From positions 124,001 through 188,000 of the forward strand of contig WVSL01000005.1 in the NCBI GenBank assembly GCA_015689685.1: a DNA stretch of 64,000 nt, read 5' to 3'. Shown piece after piece: positions 16,499-23,987 of this stretch; positions within the stretch are counted from its first letter, which is position 1, and the number at the start of each line of letters is the position of its first letter. Source of the DNA: Rhodobacterales bacterium HKCCE2091. Lineage in GTDB: Bacteria; Pseudomonadota; Alphaproteobacteria; Rhodobacterales; Rhodobacteraceae. The notes under the pieces are model-generated. The model was not told where the DNA came from. It made no database searches and saw nothing but the letters and a program-made list of their open reading frames with translations. The position numbers were made by a program, and so were the translations under genes.

Positions 16499-18109
16499 AT
16501 GGAGTTCGACATCGTCGAGCTGTCGCGCCTGCAATTCGCGATGACAGCGATGTATCATTTCCTCTTCGTGCCGCTGACCCTGGGCCTGTCGATCCTGGTT
16601 GCGATCATGGAGACGGTCTACGTCATGACCGGCCGGCCGATCTGGCGGCAGATGACGAAGTTCTGGGGCACGCTGTTCGGGATCAACTTCGTCCTCGGCG
16701 TCGCCACCGGCATCACGATGGAGTTCCAGTTCGGCATGAACTGGAGCTATTACAGCCACTACGTTGGCGACATCTTCGGCGCGCCGCTGGCGATCGAGGG
16801 GCTGATGGCCTTCTTCCTCGAAGCCACCTTCGTCGGGCTGTTCTTCTTCGGGTGGGACAAGCTCAGCCGCGTTCAGCACCTCGTGGTGGCGTGGCTGGTC
16901 GCGCTCGGCTCGAACTTCTCGGCGCTCTGGATCCTGATCGCGAACGGCTGGATGCAGAACCCGGTCGGGGCGGAGTTCAACCCCGACACGATGCGGATGG
17001 AACTGACCAGCTTCACCGAGGTCCTGTTCAACGAGGTCGCGCAGGCGAAGTTCGTCCATACCGTCAGCGCGGGCTACGTCACCGCCTCTGTCTTCGTGCT
17101 CGGGGTTTCGGCCTGGTACCTGCTGAAGGGCCGGCACGAGGCGCTGGCGCGGCGGTCGATCACGGTCGCGGCGTCCTTCGGGCTGGCCTCGGCGCTGTCG
17201 GTCGTCGTGCTCGGCGACGAATCCGGCTACGACGCCAGCCAGAACCAGCAGATGAAGCTCGCCGCGATGGAGGCGATGTGGGAAACCCATCCCGCACCCG
17301 CGCCCTTCACCCTGTTCGGCATCCCCGACCAGGAGGCCCGCGAGACCCACTACGCCGTCGAGGTGCCCTGGGTGATGGGCCTGATCGGCACCCGGTCGCT
17401 GACCGAGCAGATCCCCGGCATCAACCAGCTCGAGGCCGAGAACGAGGACCGGATCCGGTCCGGCATCGTCGCCTACGACGCGCTCATGCAGATCCGCGAA
17501 ACCCGCGACGACACCCCGGCCGAGGTGCGCCGCACCTTCGAGACCCACAGCGCCGATCTGGGCTACGCGTTCCTTCTCCTGCGCTACGTCGAGGATCCGC
17601 GCGAGGCAGACGAGGAGACGATCGCGATGGCGGCGGAGGATACCGTTCCGACGGTCTGGCCGATCTTCTGGGCGTTCCGGGCGATGGTAGGGCTCGGCTT
17701 CGGCTTCATCGCGGTGATGGCCTACTTCTTCTGGCAGACGTCGTTCCGCCGCGGGATCTACCCGCGATGGGCGTTGCGGATGGCGGTGGCGATCATCCCC
17801 GCCCCCTGGCTCGCCGCGGAACTCGGCTGGTTCGTCGCCGAGTTCGGTCGCCAGCCCTGGACGGTCGACGGGGTGCTGCCGACCGCGCTGTCGGTCAGCC
17901 ACCTGAGCGTCCAGGACCTGCTGCTGACGATCGCCGGTTTCGCGATCTTCTACACGATCCTCTTCGTCGTCGAGATTGGTCTGATGCTGAAATACATCCG
18001 CAAGGGCCCGTTCCAGGACGTCGAGATCACCGACAGCTGGACCGACCGCCACGAGCGCCGACTGCGCCGCGGCGACGGCGAGGCCATCGCGCCCACACCC
18101 GCGGAGTAA
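16499..18109 (+). CDS. cydA: Cytochrome bd ubiquinol oxidase subunit I CydA
   Basis: A 536-residue integral membrane protein. The N-terminus FDIVELSRLQFAMTAMYHFLFVPLTLGLS contains the haem-ligand His region of CydA. The periplasmic quinol loop is of intermediate length, and the C-terminal ELGWFVAEFGRQPW contains the GRQPW signature. It oxidises ubiquinol and reduces oxygen to water without pumping protons, supporting micro-oxic growth and resistance to sulfide, cyanide and NO. The ATG at 16499 follows GAGGAG, a better start than the GTG nine bases upstream. It forms an operon with cydB and cydX. Confidence 0.95.
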   Translation: MEFDIVELSRLQFAMTAMYHFLFVPLTLGLSILVAIMETVYVMTGRPIWRQMTKFWGTLFGINFVLGVATGITMEFQFGMNWSYYSHYVGDIFGAPLAIEGLMAFFLEATFVGLFFFGWDKLSRVQHLVVAWLVALGSNFSALWILIANGWMQNPVGAEFNPDTMRMELTSFTEVLFNEVAQAKFVHTVSAGYVTASVFVLGVSAWYLLKGRHEALARRSITVAASFGLASALSVVVLGDESGYDASQNQQMKLAAMEAMWETHPAPAPFTLFGIPDQEARETHYAVEVPWVMGLIGTRSLTEQIPGINQLEAENEDRIRSGIVAYDALMQIRETRDDTPAEVRRTFETHSADLGYAFLLLRYVEDPREADEETIAMAAEDTVPTVWPIFWAFRAMVGLGFGFIAVMAYFFWQTSFRRGIYPRWALRMAVAIIPAPWLAAELGWFVAEFGRQPWTVDGVLPTALSVSHLSVQDLLLTIAGFAIFYTILFVVEIGLMLKYIRKGPFQDVEITDSWTDRHERRLRRGDGEAIAPTPAE

Positions 18110-18114
18110 ACGCC

Positions 18115-19278
18115 ATGATCCTTCACGATCTCATCGGCTACGACACGCTGCGCCTGATCTGGTGGCTCCTGCTCGGGGTGCTGCTGATCGGCTTCGCCCT
18201 GACCGACGGCTTCGACATGGGCGTCGGCGCGCTTCTGCCCTTCGTCGGGCATACCGACGTGGAACGCCGCGTGGTCATCAACACCGTCGGACCGGTCTGG
18301 GAGGGCAACCAGGTCTGGTTCATCCTTGGTGGCGGTGCGATCTTCGCCGCGTGGCCACCGCTCTACGCGGTCAGTTTCTCGGGCTTCTACCTGGCGATGT
18401 TCGCCGTCCTCGCCGCGCTGATCCTGCGGCCGGTGGCGTTCAAGTACCGCTCCAAGCGCGAGTCCCCGCGTTGGCGCAACGGGTGGGACTGGGCGCTGTT
18501 CGTCGGCGGTGCGGTGCCCGCGCTGATCTTCGGCGTAGCGGTCGGCAACGTGTTGCAGGGCGTCCCGTTCGAGCTGACGCCCGACCTGTTCTCGCGCTAC
18601 GAGGGCAGCTACTACGGCAAGTTCCTCGGGCTTTTGAACCCGTTCGCCCTGCTGGCGGGCGTGGTCTCCTTCTCGCTCCTGCTGACGCACGGGGCGGCCT
18701 GGCTGTCGCTCAAGACGGAAGGCCCGGTCCAGCTTCGCGCGCAGCGGGTCGGCACGGTGTCGGGTATGGTCGCCATCGCGGGCTACGCGCTCGCGGGGCT
18801 CTGGCTCGCCTTCGGGATCGACGGCTTCGCGGTCGTGGGCGAACACGTCGCCAACGGCCCGTCGAACCCGCTCTATACCGAGATCGAGCGCAGCCGCTCG
18901 TGGCTCGCCGCCTACGGCGAACGGCCCTGGATCATCGTCGCGCCGCTGATGGCCTTCGCGGGCATGGTTCTGACGATCCGCGGTCTCCGGGACGGGCGGG
19001 AGTTGACCACGCTGCTCTGGTCGAAGATGGCGATCTTCGGGACGATTTCTTCGGTGGGGCTGACGATGTTCCCGTTCCTCCTGCCGTCGTCGATCGACCC
19101 GACCTCGTCGCTGACGGTCTGGGACAGTTCCTCGTCGCACAAGACGCTGTTCATCATGCTCGTGGTGACGGCGATCTTCATGCCGATCATTCTGGCCTAC
19201 ACGGCCTGGGTCTACAAAGTGCTCTGGGGCAAGGTGACGGAAACCGACGTCACCGAAAGCTCCGACACCGTCTACTGA
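18115..19278 (+). CDS. cydB: Cytochrome bd ubiquinol oxidase subunit II CydB
   Basis: A 387-residue membrane protein with about eight or nine helices, starting YDTLRLIWWLLLGVLLIGFALTDGFDMG, the CydB signature, then GPVWEGNQVWFILGGGAIFAAWP. It lies five bases after cydA. CydB pairs with CydA and stabilises the haem groups. The C-terminal YTAWVYKVLWGKV is typical of the family. Confidence 0.95.
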   Translation: MILHDLIGYDTLRLIWWLLLGVLLIGFALTDGFDMGVGALLPFVGHTDVERRVVINTVGPVWEGNQVWFILGGGAIFAAWPPLYAVSFSGFYLAMFAVLAALILRPVAFKYRSKRESPRWRNGWDWALFVGGAVPALIFGVAVGNVLQGVPFELTPDLFSRYEGSYYGKFLGLLNPFALLAGVVSFSLLLTHGAAWLSLKTEGPVQLRAQRVGTVSGMVAIAGYALAGLWLAFGIDGFAVVGEHVANGPSNPLYTEIERSRSWLAAYGERPWIIVAPLMAFAGMVLTIRGLRDGRELTTLLWSKMAIFGTISSVGLTMFPFLLPSSIDPTSSLTVWDSSSSHKTLFIMLVVTAIFMPIILAYTAWVYKVLWGKVTETDVTESSDTVY

Positions 19279-19292
19279 GAAGGACCTGACGC

Positions 19293-19418
19293 ATGTGGTA
19301 TTTCGCCTGGCTCCTCGGACTGCCGCTCGCGGCGATCTTCGCGGTGATGAACGCGATGTGGCTGGAACTGGAAAACGACCGGCGGCTGTCGGCCGACGAC
19401 GATGGCGCGGACCGGTGA
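19293..19418 (+). CDS. cydX: Cytochrome bd small subunit CydX
   Basis: A 41-residue single-span protein beginning MWYFAWLLGLPLAAIFAVMN, the hallmark of CydX, followed by a short acidic tail ending DDDGADR. It starts 14 bases after cydB with an AGAAGGA ribosome site. CydX stabilises the haem centres of cytochrome bd. It is short enough to be missed by length-filtered gene calling. Its 3' end overlaps the longest possible start of the next gene. Confidence 0.9.
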   Translation: MWYFAWLLGLPLAAIFAVMNAMWLELENDRRLSADDDGADR

Positions 19419-19455
19419 TGCCGGTGACGAACCGGCCCGGCAGGGCAGTGCGGCG

Positions 19456-20421
19456 ATGACCGCGCAGGCCGATGCCGCCGCGCCGGAGTCCCGGCTGGAA
19501 CACTTCCCGATCGGTTTCTTCGGGATGTCGATGGGGATCCTCGGCCTCGCGCTCGCCCTGCGGGCTTCGGGGGCGCATGTCACCGGCACCTGGACCGGTG
19601 TCGTCGGGGCCGCGGTGCTCGCGATCCTCCTGGCGGTCTACGCGCTGAAGGCCGTCAGGTACCCCACGGCGGTGGCGGCGGACTGGAACAACCCGGTCAA
19701 GCTTGCCTTCTTCCCGGCGGCGTCGATCTCTGTCCTCCTCCTCGCGACGCTGATGCGCGAGGATCACGCGGCCGCGGCCAACCTGCTGTGGCTGATCGGG
19801 GCCGGGGTGCAGGCGGTGATGACGCTGGTCGTCGTCTCGGCCTGGATCTCGCATCGCGCGTTCGGGCCGGGCCAGCTTTCTCCGGCATGGTTCATTCCCG
19901 CCGTCGGCAACGTCGTGGCGCCGATCGCGGGCGTCCCGCTCGGGCACGTCGACCTGTCGTGGTACTTCTTCGCGGTCGGGCTCGTGTTCTGGCTCGTCCT
20001 TCTGGTGCTGGTGTTCAACCGGCTGATCTTCCACGACCCACTGCCCGGCCGGCTGAAGCCGACGCTGGTGATCCTGATCGCGCCGCCCGCCGTGGCGTTC
20101 CTGGCCTGGACGGCGCTCAATGGCGGGTCCGTGGACGCGGCGGCGCGGATCTTCCTCAACGCGGGGTATTTCTTTGCCCTGCTGGTGGCGATCCAGGTGC
20201 CATCGCTGCTGCGGCTGCCCTTCGCGCTGTCGTTCTGGGCGCTGTCCTTCCCGCTCGCCGCGCTGACGGTGGCAAGCTTTCGAGCCGCGGCGCTGACGGG
20301 TGAGGCGGCCTACCGGGGAATCGGCCTCATGCTGCTGGCGGTCCTGGTGATCACCATCGCGGCCCTTGTCGTGCGGACGATCCGGGCCGCGCTGGCGCGC
20401 GAGATCTGCGTCCCCGAATGA
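19456..20421 (+). CDS. SLAC1/TehA-family anion channel
   Basis: A 321-residue (or 339 from ATG 19402) membrane protein of the tellurite-resistance/dicarboxylate transporter superfamily, with about ten helices. LEHFPIGFFGMSMGILGLALAL is the family opening, and VVAPIAGVPLGHVDLSWYFFAVG lies in the central pore region. SLAC1-type members conduct anions. I chose ATG 19456 because AGGGCAG precedes it and the longer start overlaps cydX and has no ribosome site. Co-location with cydABX and distant fold relation to the membrane protein at 11056 are notable; the substrate is unknown. Confidence 0.8.
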   Translation: MTAQADAAAPESRLEHFPIGFFGMSMGILGLALALRASGAHVTGTWTGVVGAAVLAILLAVYALKAVRYPTAVAADWNNPVKLAFFPAASISVLLLATLMREDHAAAANLLWLIGAGVQAVMTLVVVSAWISHRAFGPGQLSPAWFIPAVGNVVAPIAGVPLGHVDLSWYFFAVGLVFWLVLLVLVFNRLIFHDPLPGRLKPTLVILIAPPAVAFLAWTALNGGSVDAAARIFLNAGYFFALLVAIQVPSLLRLPFALSFWALSFPLAALTVASFRAAALTGEAAYRGIGLMLLAVLVITIAALVVRTIRAALAREICVPE

Positions 20422-20431
20422 CGCCGGGCCT

Positions 20432-21334
20432 TCAGCCCGCGAGTTCCGTCCGGGCCTGCGACAGGACCTCGCCGACTTTGCGGTAGAGCGCGGCGGAGGC
20501 GGAGCTTCGGCGCCAAGCCAGCACGACTTCGCGCGGCCGGGCGCCGGGCAGGTCCGACAGCGCGATGTCGTGCCCGCGCGCCACGCCCGCATCCACCGCG
20601 AGTTCCGGCAGGAGCGTGACGCCAAGCCCCTCCGCGACCATCGACACGAGTGTCGGCAGGCTGGTGGCGGAGAACTCCCCGTCCTCCCCGAGCGCCGCGT
20701 CGGGGAAGCTCGACAACGCGTGACGCTGGAGGCAATGGCCGGGTTCGAGCAGAAGCAGCCGCCGCTCCGCGAGATCGCCGGGCCCGATCTCGGAGAGGTT
20801 GCCGAGCGGATGGCCCCTCGGCGCCGCGAGCTTGTATCCGTCCCGGAACAGCGGCGCGGTCTCGACCCCCGGCGGCAGATCGTGGGGCAGGGCGATCAGG
20901 ACCAGGTCCAGCCGCCCTTCTGTCAGCCCGGCAAGCAGCGCGTCGGTCAGTTCCTCGCGCAGGTAGACCCGCGTTCCGGGAAGCGCGGAATGGAGCGCGG
21001 GCAGGGCGCGCGGCATCAGGAACGGCCCGATGGTCGGGATCGCCCCGAGCCGCAGGAGAGTGGCACCGGTCCCGGCCTCCGCCGCCGCCAGCGCCTCGAT
21101 GTCGCCGACCCGCGCCAGGACATCACGGGCGCGGGCCGCGATCTCGGTCCCGATCCGGGTCATCAGGACCTTGTGGGTGCTGCGTTCGGCCAACTGGACG
21201 CCAAGCCGCGCCTCCAGCTCCTTCAGCGCGGTCGACAGGGTCGACTGGGTGACGTTGGACAGCTCGGCCGCGCGCGAGAAATTCTTCGTCTCGTCGAGCG
21301 CGGTGAGAAACCGGAGTTGGCGAAGCGTGGTCAT
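20432..21334 (-). CDS. oxyR: OxyR-type LysR regulator with a single cysteine
   Basis: A 300-residue LysR protein with the helix-turn-helix at residues 1-60 and a regulatory domain that matches OxyR around its redox site: LLLLEPGHCLQRHAL followed by SATSLPTLVSMVAEGLGVTLLP. The peroxidatic Cys is at 201. The position of the resolving Cys (nine residues later in E. coli OxyR) is Phe210, and no other Cys exists in the protein, so an intramolecular disulfide cannot form. It is divergent from a peroxiredoxin gene across a 105-base AT-rich region with an ATCG-N7-CGAT site, the usual OxyR target arrangement. Confidence 0.85.
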   Translation of the reverse strand: MTTLRQLRFLTALDETKNFSRAAELSNVTQSTLSTALKELEARLGVQLAERSTHKVLMTRIGTEIAARARDVLARVGDIEALAAAEAGTGATLLRLGAIPTIGPFLMPRALPALHSALPGTRVYLREELTDALLAGLTEGRLDLVLIALPHDLPPGVETAPLFRDGYKLAAPRGHPLGNLSEIGPGDLAERRLLLLEPGHCLQRHALSSFPDAALGEDGEFSATSLPTLVSMVAEGLGVTLLPELAVDAGVARGHDIALSDLPGARPREVVLAWRRSSASAALYRKVGEVLSQARTELAG

Positions 21335-21339
21335 CGGTT

Positions 21340-21354
21340 ATCGAGTTTTACGAT
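21340..21354. promoter_or_regulatory. Candidate OxyR site in the oxyR-peroxiredoxin intergenic region
   Basis: ATCG-N7-CGAT is a perfect dyad with the 4-7-4 spacing of OxyR half-operators (consensus ATAG-N7-CTAT). A weaker partner at the expected seven-base offset (CGAA-N7-CAAT) follows. It lies six bases upstream of the oxyR start, which fits autorepression. Confidence 0.5.
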
Positions 21355-21439
21355 CATCAGGCGAATATAATTCAATTTCCAAGATAACGCCAGAGACCTC
21401 ATCTGTCCTGCATCGAACGAGATCACAGGAGACGATCAA

Positions 21440-22099
21440 ATGACGGACCAGGGCAATTCCCCCCGCGTCGCCACTTCGCTGCCGCGCCTCAACGAACCCG
21501 CGCCGGACTTCACCGCGCTGACCACCGACGGCGTCAAGTCGCTGTCGGACTACCGCGGCAAGTGGCTTGTCCTGTTCTCGCACCCGGCCGATTTCACGCC
21601 GGTCTGCACGACAGAGTTCACCGCCTTCGCCCGCCGCGCCGACGCCTTCGCCGAGCTGAACACCGAGCTTCTCGGGCTTTCCATCGATAGCCACTACGCC
21701 CACATCGCCTGGGTGCGGTCGATCAAGGAAAGCTTCGGCGTCGAGATCACCTTCCCGATCATCGCCGACCTCGACATGAAGGTGGCGCAGGCCTACGGCA
21801 TGGTTCAGCCCGGCGCATCCGACACGCAGGCGGTGCGCGCGACCTTCGTCATCGACCCCGACGGCGTGCTGCGCGCGATGGTCTATTACCCGATGACGAA
21901 CGGCCGCTCGGTCGACGAGTTCCTGCGCCTCGTCCGCGCGCTTCAGACCTCGGACGCGCACAAGGTGGCGACGCCCGAGAACTGGCAGCCGGGCGACGAC
22001 GTGATCGTGCCGACACCGCAGACCGTCGCCGCCGCCGAGGCCCGCATGGGCGAGGGCTACGAGACCAAGGAATGGTACTTCTCGACCCGTGCGCTCTGA
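21440..22099 (+). CDS. 1-Cys peroxiredoxin (Prx6-type)
   Basis: A 219-residue AhpC/TSA-family peroxiredoxin. FSHPADFTPVCTTEF carries the peroxidatic Cys56, and this is the only Cys in the protein, so it is a 1-Cys enzyme needing an external thiol such as glutathione. The C-terminal extension (WQPGDDVIVPTPQTVAAAE, then ETKEWYF) is typical of the Prx6 subfamily, whose members are about 210-225 residues. It reduces hydrogen and alkyl peroxides. It is transcribed divergently from oxyR and followed by a strong hairpin terminator. Confidence 0.92.
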   Translation: MTDQGNSPRVATSLPRLNEPAPDFTALTTDGVKSLSDYRGKWLVLFSHPADFTPVCTTEFTAFARRADAFAELNTELLGLSIDSHYAHIAWVRSIKESFGVEITFPIIADLDMKVAQAYGMVQPGASDTQAVRATFVIDPDGVLRAMVYYPMTNGRSVDEFLRLVRALQTSDAHKVATPENWQPGDDVIVPTPQTVAAAEARMGEGYETKEWYFSTRAL

Positions 22100-22117
22100 C
22101 CGCGCACCGCACCGATG

Positions 22118-22154
22118 CCGCCCGGGCGCAGGGCTTTACGCCGCGCCCGGGCGG
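22118..22154 (+). terminator. Terminator hairpin after the peroxiredoxin gene
   Basis: CCGCCCGGGCGC and GCGCCCGGGCGG form a perfect 12-bp stem around a 13-base loop, 18 bases after the stop. It separates this gene from the Crp/Fnr regulator gene. Confidence 0.7.
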
Positions 22155-22188
22155 GACCATTCTCAGGTCCGGAAGAAGGGGGATCGAC

Positions 22189-22875
22189 ATGGCCGGAACC
22201 GATACGCGGGCAGACTGGATCGAGCGGTTCGAGGGGCTGAACCGCCTGCCGCCCGACCTGCGGGCGGATCTCGCGCGGGGCAGCAAGGTGATCTCCGTCC
22301 CCGCCGGAACCGAGGTCTTCGCGCCGGGGCAGTCCGCCGACAACCTTCTGCTGCTGCTAGAAGGCACCGTGAGGGTTCAGCAGCGGTCGGAAACCGGGCG
22401 CGAGGTCTTTCTCTACCGCGTCCATGCGGGCGAAAGCTGCGTCCTGACGACCGCCTGCATGCTCGCCTTCGAGGACTACTCCGCCGATGGCGTGGCCGAG
22501 ACCGACGTGACCGCCGTCGCGATCCCGCGGGCGACCTTCGACGATCTCGCCGCCCGGTCGCCGGTGTTCCGGGAGTTCATCTTCAAGGCCTATTCGCGCC
22601 GGATCACCGACCTCTTCACCCTGATCGACGACATCGTGTTCCAGCGGATGGACGTGCGCCTCGCCTCGCGCCTGCTGGAGCTTGCCGACGAGAACGACGT
22701 CGTCCACGCAACGCACCAGGTGCTGGGCACGGAGCTCGGCACGGCGCGCGAGGTGATCTCGCGCACGCTGGCGGAGTTCCACCGCCGCGGCTGGGTCGAG
22801 CAATCCCGCGGCGAGGTCCGGATCGTGGGCCGGGCAGGGCTGGAACGGCTGGTCCGGTCGGCAGGCGAGCGGTAG
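22189..22875 (+). CDS. Crp/Fnr-family transcriptional regulator with a C-x5-C motif
   Basis: A 228-residue Crp/Fnr protein. The sensor domain (about 25-140) includes PAGTEVFAPGQSADNLLLLLEGTVRV and, at residues 82-92, ESCVLTTACML with Cys84 and Cys90. This motif is typical of a subfamily often found near YeeE/YedE-DUF2892 sulfur genes and could sense persulfide or redox state. The recognition helix TAREVISRTL has the R-E-x-x-S-R pattern expected to read GTGA half-sites, matching the TGTGAC-N3-GTCAC promoters in this window. The ATG at 22189 follows AAGAAGGGGG; the longer frame from 22072 overlaps the peroxiredoxin gene. Confidence 0.88.
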   Translation: MAGTDTRADWIERFEGLNRLPPDLRADLARGSKVISVPAGTEVFAPGQSADNLLLLLEGTVRVQQRSETGREVFLYRVHAGESCVLTTACMLAFEDYSADGVAETDVTAVAIPRATFDDLAARSPVFREFIFKAYSRRITDLFTLIDDIVFQRMDVRLASRLLELADENDVVHATHQVLGTELGTAREVISRTLAEFHRRGWVEQSRGEVRIVGRAGLERLVRSAGER

Positions 22876-22899
22876 GCGAGCCGCCGCCCGCGCCGCACG

Positions 22900-23985
22900 T
22901 CAGCCGGGCCCCGCGCCACCGCGGCCGACCGGGATCAGGTGGTTGTCGAAGGCGAGGTCCCCCCGCCGACCGGGCGTCGCATCGCCCGAGAACACGCCGA
23001 GGCCCGTGGTCCAGGCGAAACCGTCGCCGCCGTCACCGCACAGGCCGCAGACATCGCTGGCCGGGATCTCGTCCACGAGTTCCAGCGTCCCGGCATCGAA
23101 CACCGCGAGTTGTCCGCCGCGGGGCGAGGTGATGCCGACACGGGCGCCATCGCCCGAGAACGCCACGCTGCCCGCGTAGCCCTGCATCCGGCGGAACAGG
23201 TCCGAGGGGTCGGGAAACCGCAGGCCCTCGCCGAGGCGCCCGAGCGCCAGCAGCGGCGGTGCGGTCGCCGCGTCCCCCTGCCATTGCAGCGCCGCTGCGA
23301 GCAGGCCGTCATCGCGCAGGTCGAGGTGGCGGAGCGAGTTCATCCGCCACTCCGCCGGCAGGTCGTGGGTCTCGATCGGAGTGCCGTCGAGGGCGAGGAA
23401 CGCGAGGTTGGGCGCCATCGTCGGAAGGTTCAGGATCGCGCGGCCGCTGTCGGGATGGGTCATCAGCCCGCCATTGGCGACGGCGAGAGTGCCGGTTCCG
23501 GGCAGGTGCTTCACATCGTGCGGGCCGATCCCGCCGGAGGCGAAATCGCCGACCCGGGTGTATTGCCCGGTTTCCCAGACACCGATCCGGCCCGTCATCG
23601 TGTCGAGGTCATTCTCGGTCGTGAACATCAGCGCGCCATCGGTCGAGAACGCGCCGTGGCCGTAGAAATGGCGGTTCGCGGGGGCGGTCAGGGTCCGCAA
23701 CACCGATCCGTCGCGGCAATCGAGCACCACGGCATAGGTGCCGGGGCGGCGGGCGAAGGCGACCGCTTCGGGCCTTGCGGGGTGCGCCGCCGCCGCGTGG
23801 CCACGGGCCGGAAGCGGGATCTCGAACACGACCGCGCCGAACCCGTCGAGGCCGACCAGCCGGTCGGCGCCGTCCGGGCCGCGGGCGGCGGTCAGGTACG
23901 ATGGCCCTCCGGCATCGGCCCATGTCGGGGCGGGAAAGGCGGTCGCGGCGGCGAGACCGGCGAGGAAACCGCGGCGCGTGGGCAT
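22900..23985 (-). CDS. DUF1513 family protein with Tat signal
   Basis: A 361-residue secreted protein. The N-terminus TRRGFLAGLAAATAFPAPTWA is a twin-arginine signal. The rest has a beta-propeller-like look, with repeats such as GHGAFSTDGALMFTTEND, GIGPHDVKHLPGTGTLAVANGG and SVAFSGDGARVGITSPRGG, matching DUF1513. Such proteins occur with imelysin and di-haem cytochrome genes in bacterial iron-acquisition loci, where they are assumed to be periplasmic. It is the last gene of the minus-strand iron operon, two bases after the imelysin stop. The function is unknown at the molecular level. Confidence 0.85.
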   Translation of the reverse strand: MPTRRGFLAGLAAATAFPAPTWADAGGPSYLTAARGPDGADRLVGLDGFGAVVFEIPLPARGHAAAAHPARPEAVAFARRPGTYAVVLDCRDGSVLRTLTAPANRHFYGHGAFSTDGALMFTTENDLDTMTGRIGVWETGQYTRVGDFASGGIGPHDVKHLPGTGTLAVANGGLMTHPDSGRAILNLPTMAPNLAFLALDGTPIETHDLPAEWRMNSLRHLDLRDDGLLAAALQWQGDAATAPPLLALGRLGEGLRFPDPSDLFRRMQGYAGSVAFSGDGARVGITSPRGGQLAVFDAGTLELVDEIPASDVCGLCGDGGDGFAWTTGLGVFSGDATPGRRGDLAFDNHLIPVGRGGAGPG

Positions 23986-23987
23986 CG

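Noticed and set aside
17950-20625. 891-codon open frame antisense to cydB, cydX and the SLAC1-family gene
   Set aside because: It is a by-product of strong GC3 bias; the translation is low-complexity Arg/Asp/His/Gln-rich, lacks domains, and covers four well-supported genes on the other strand.
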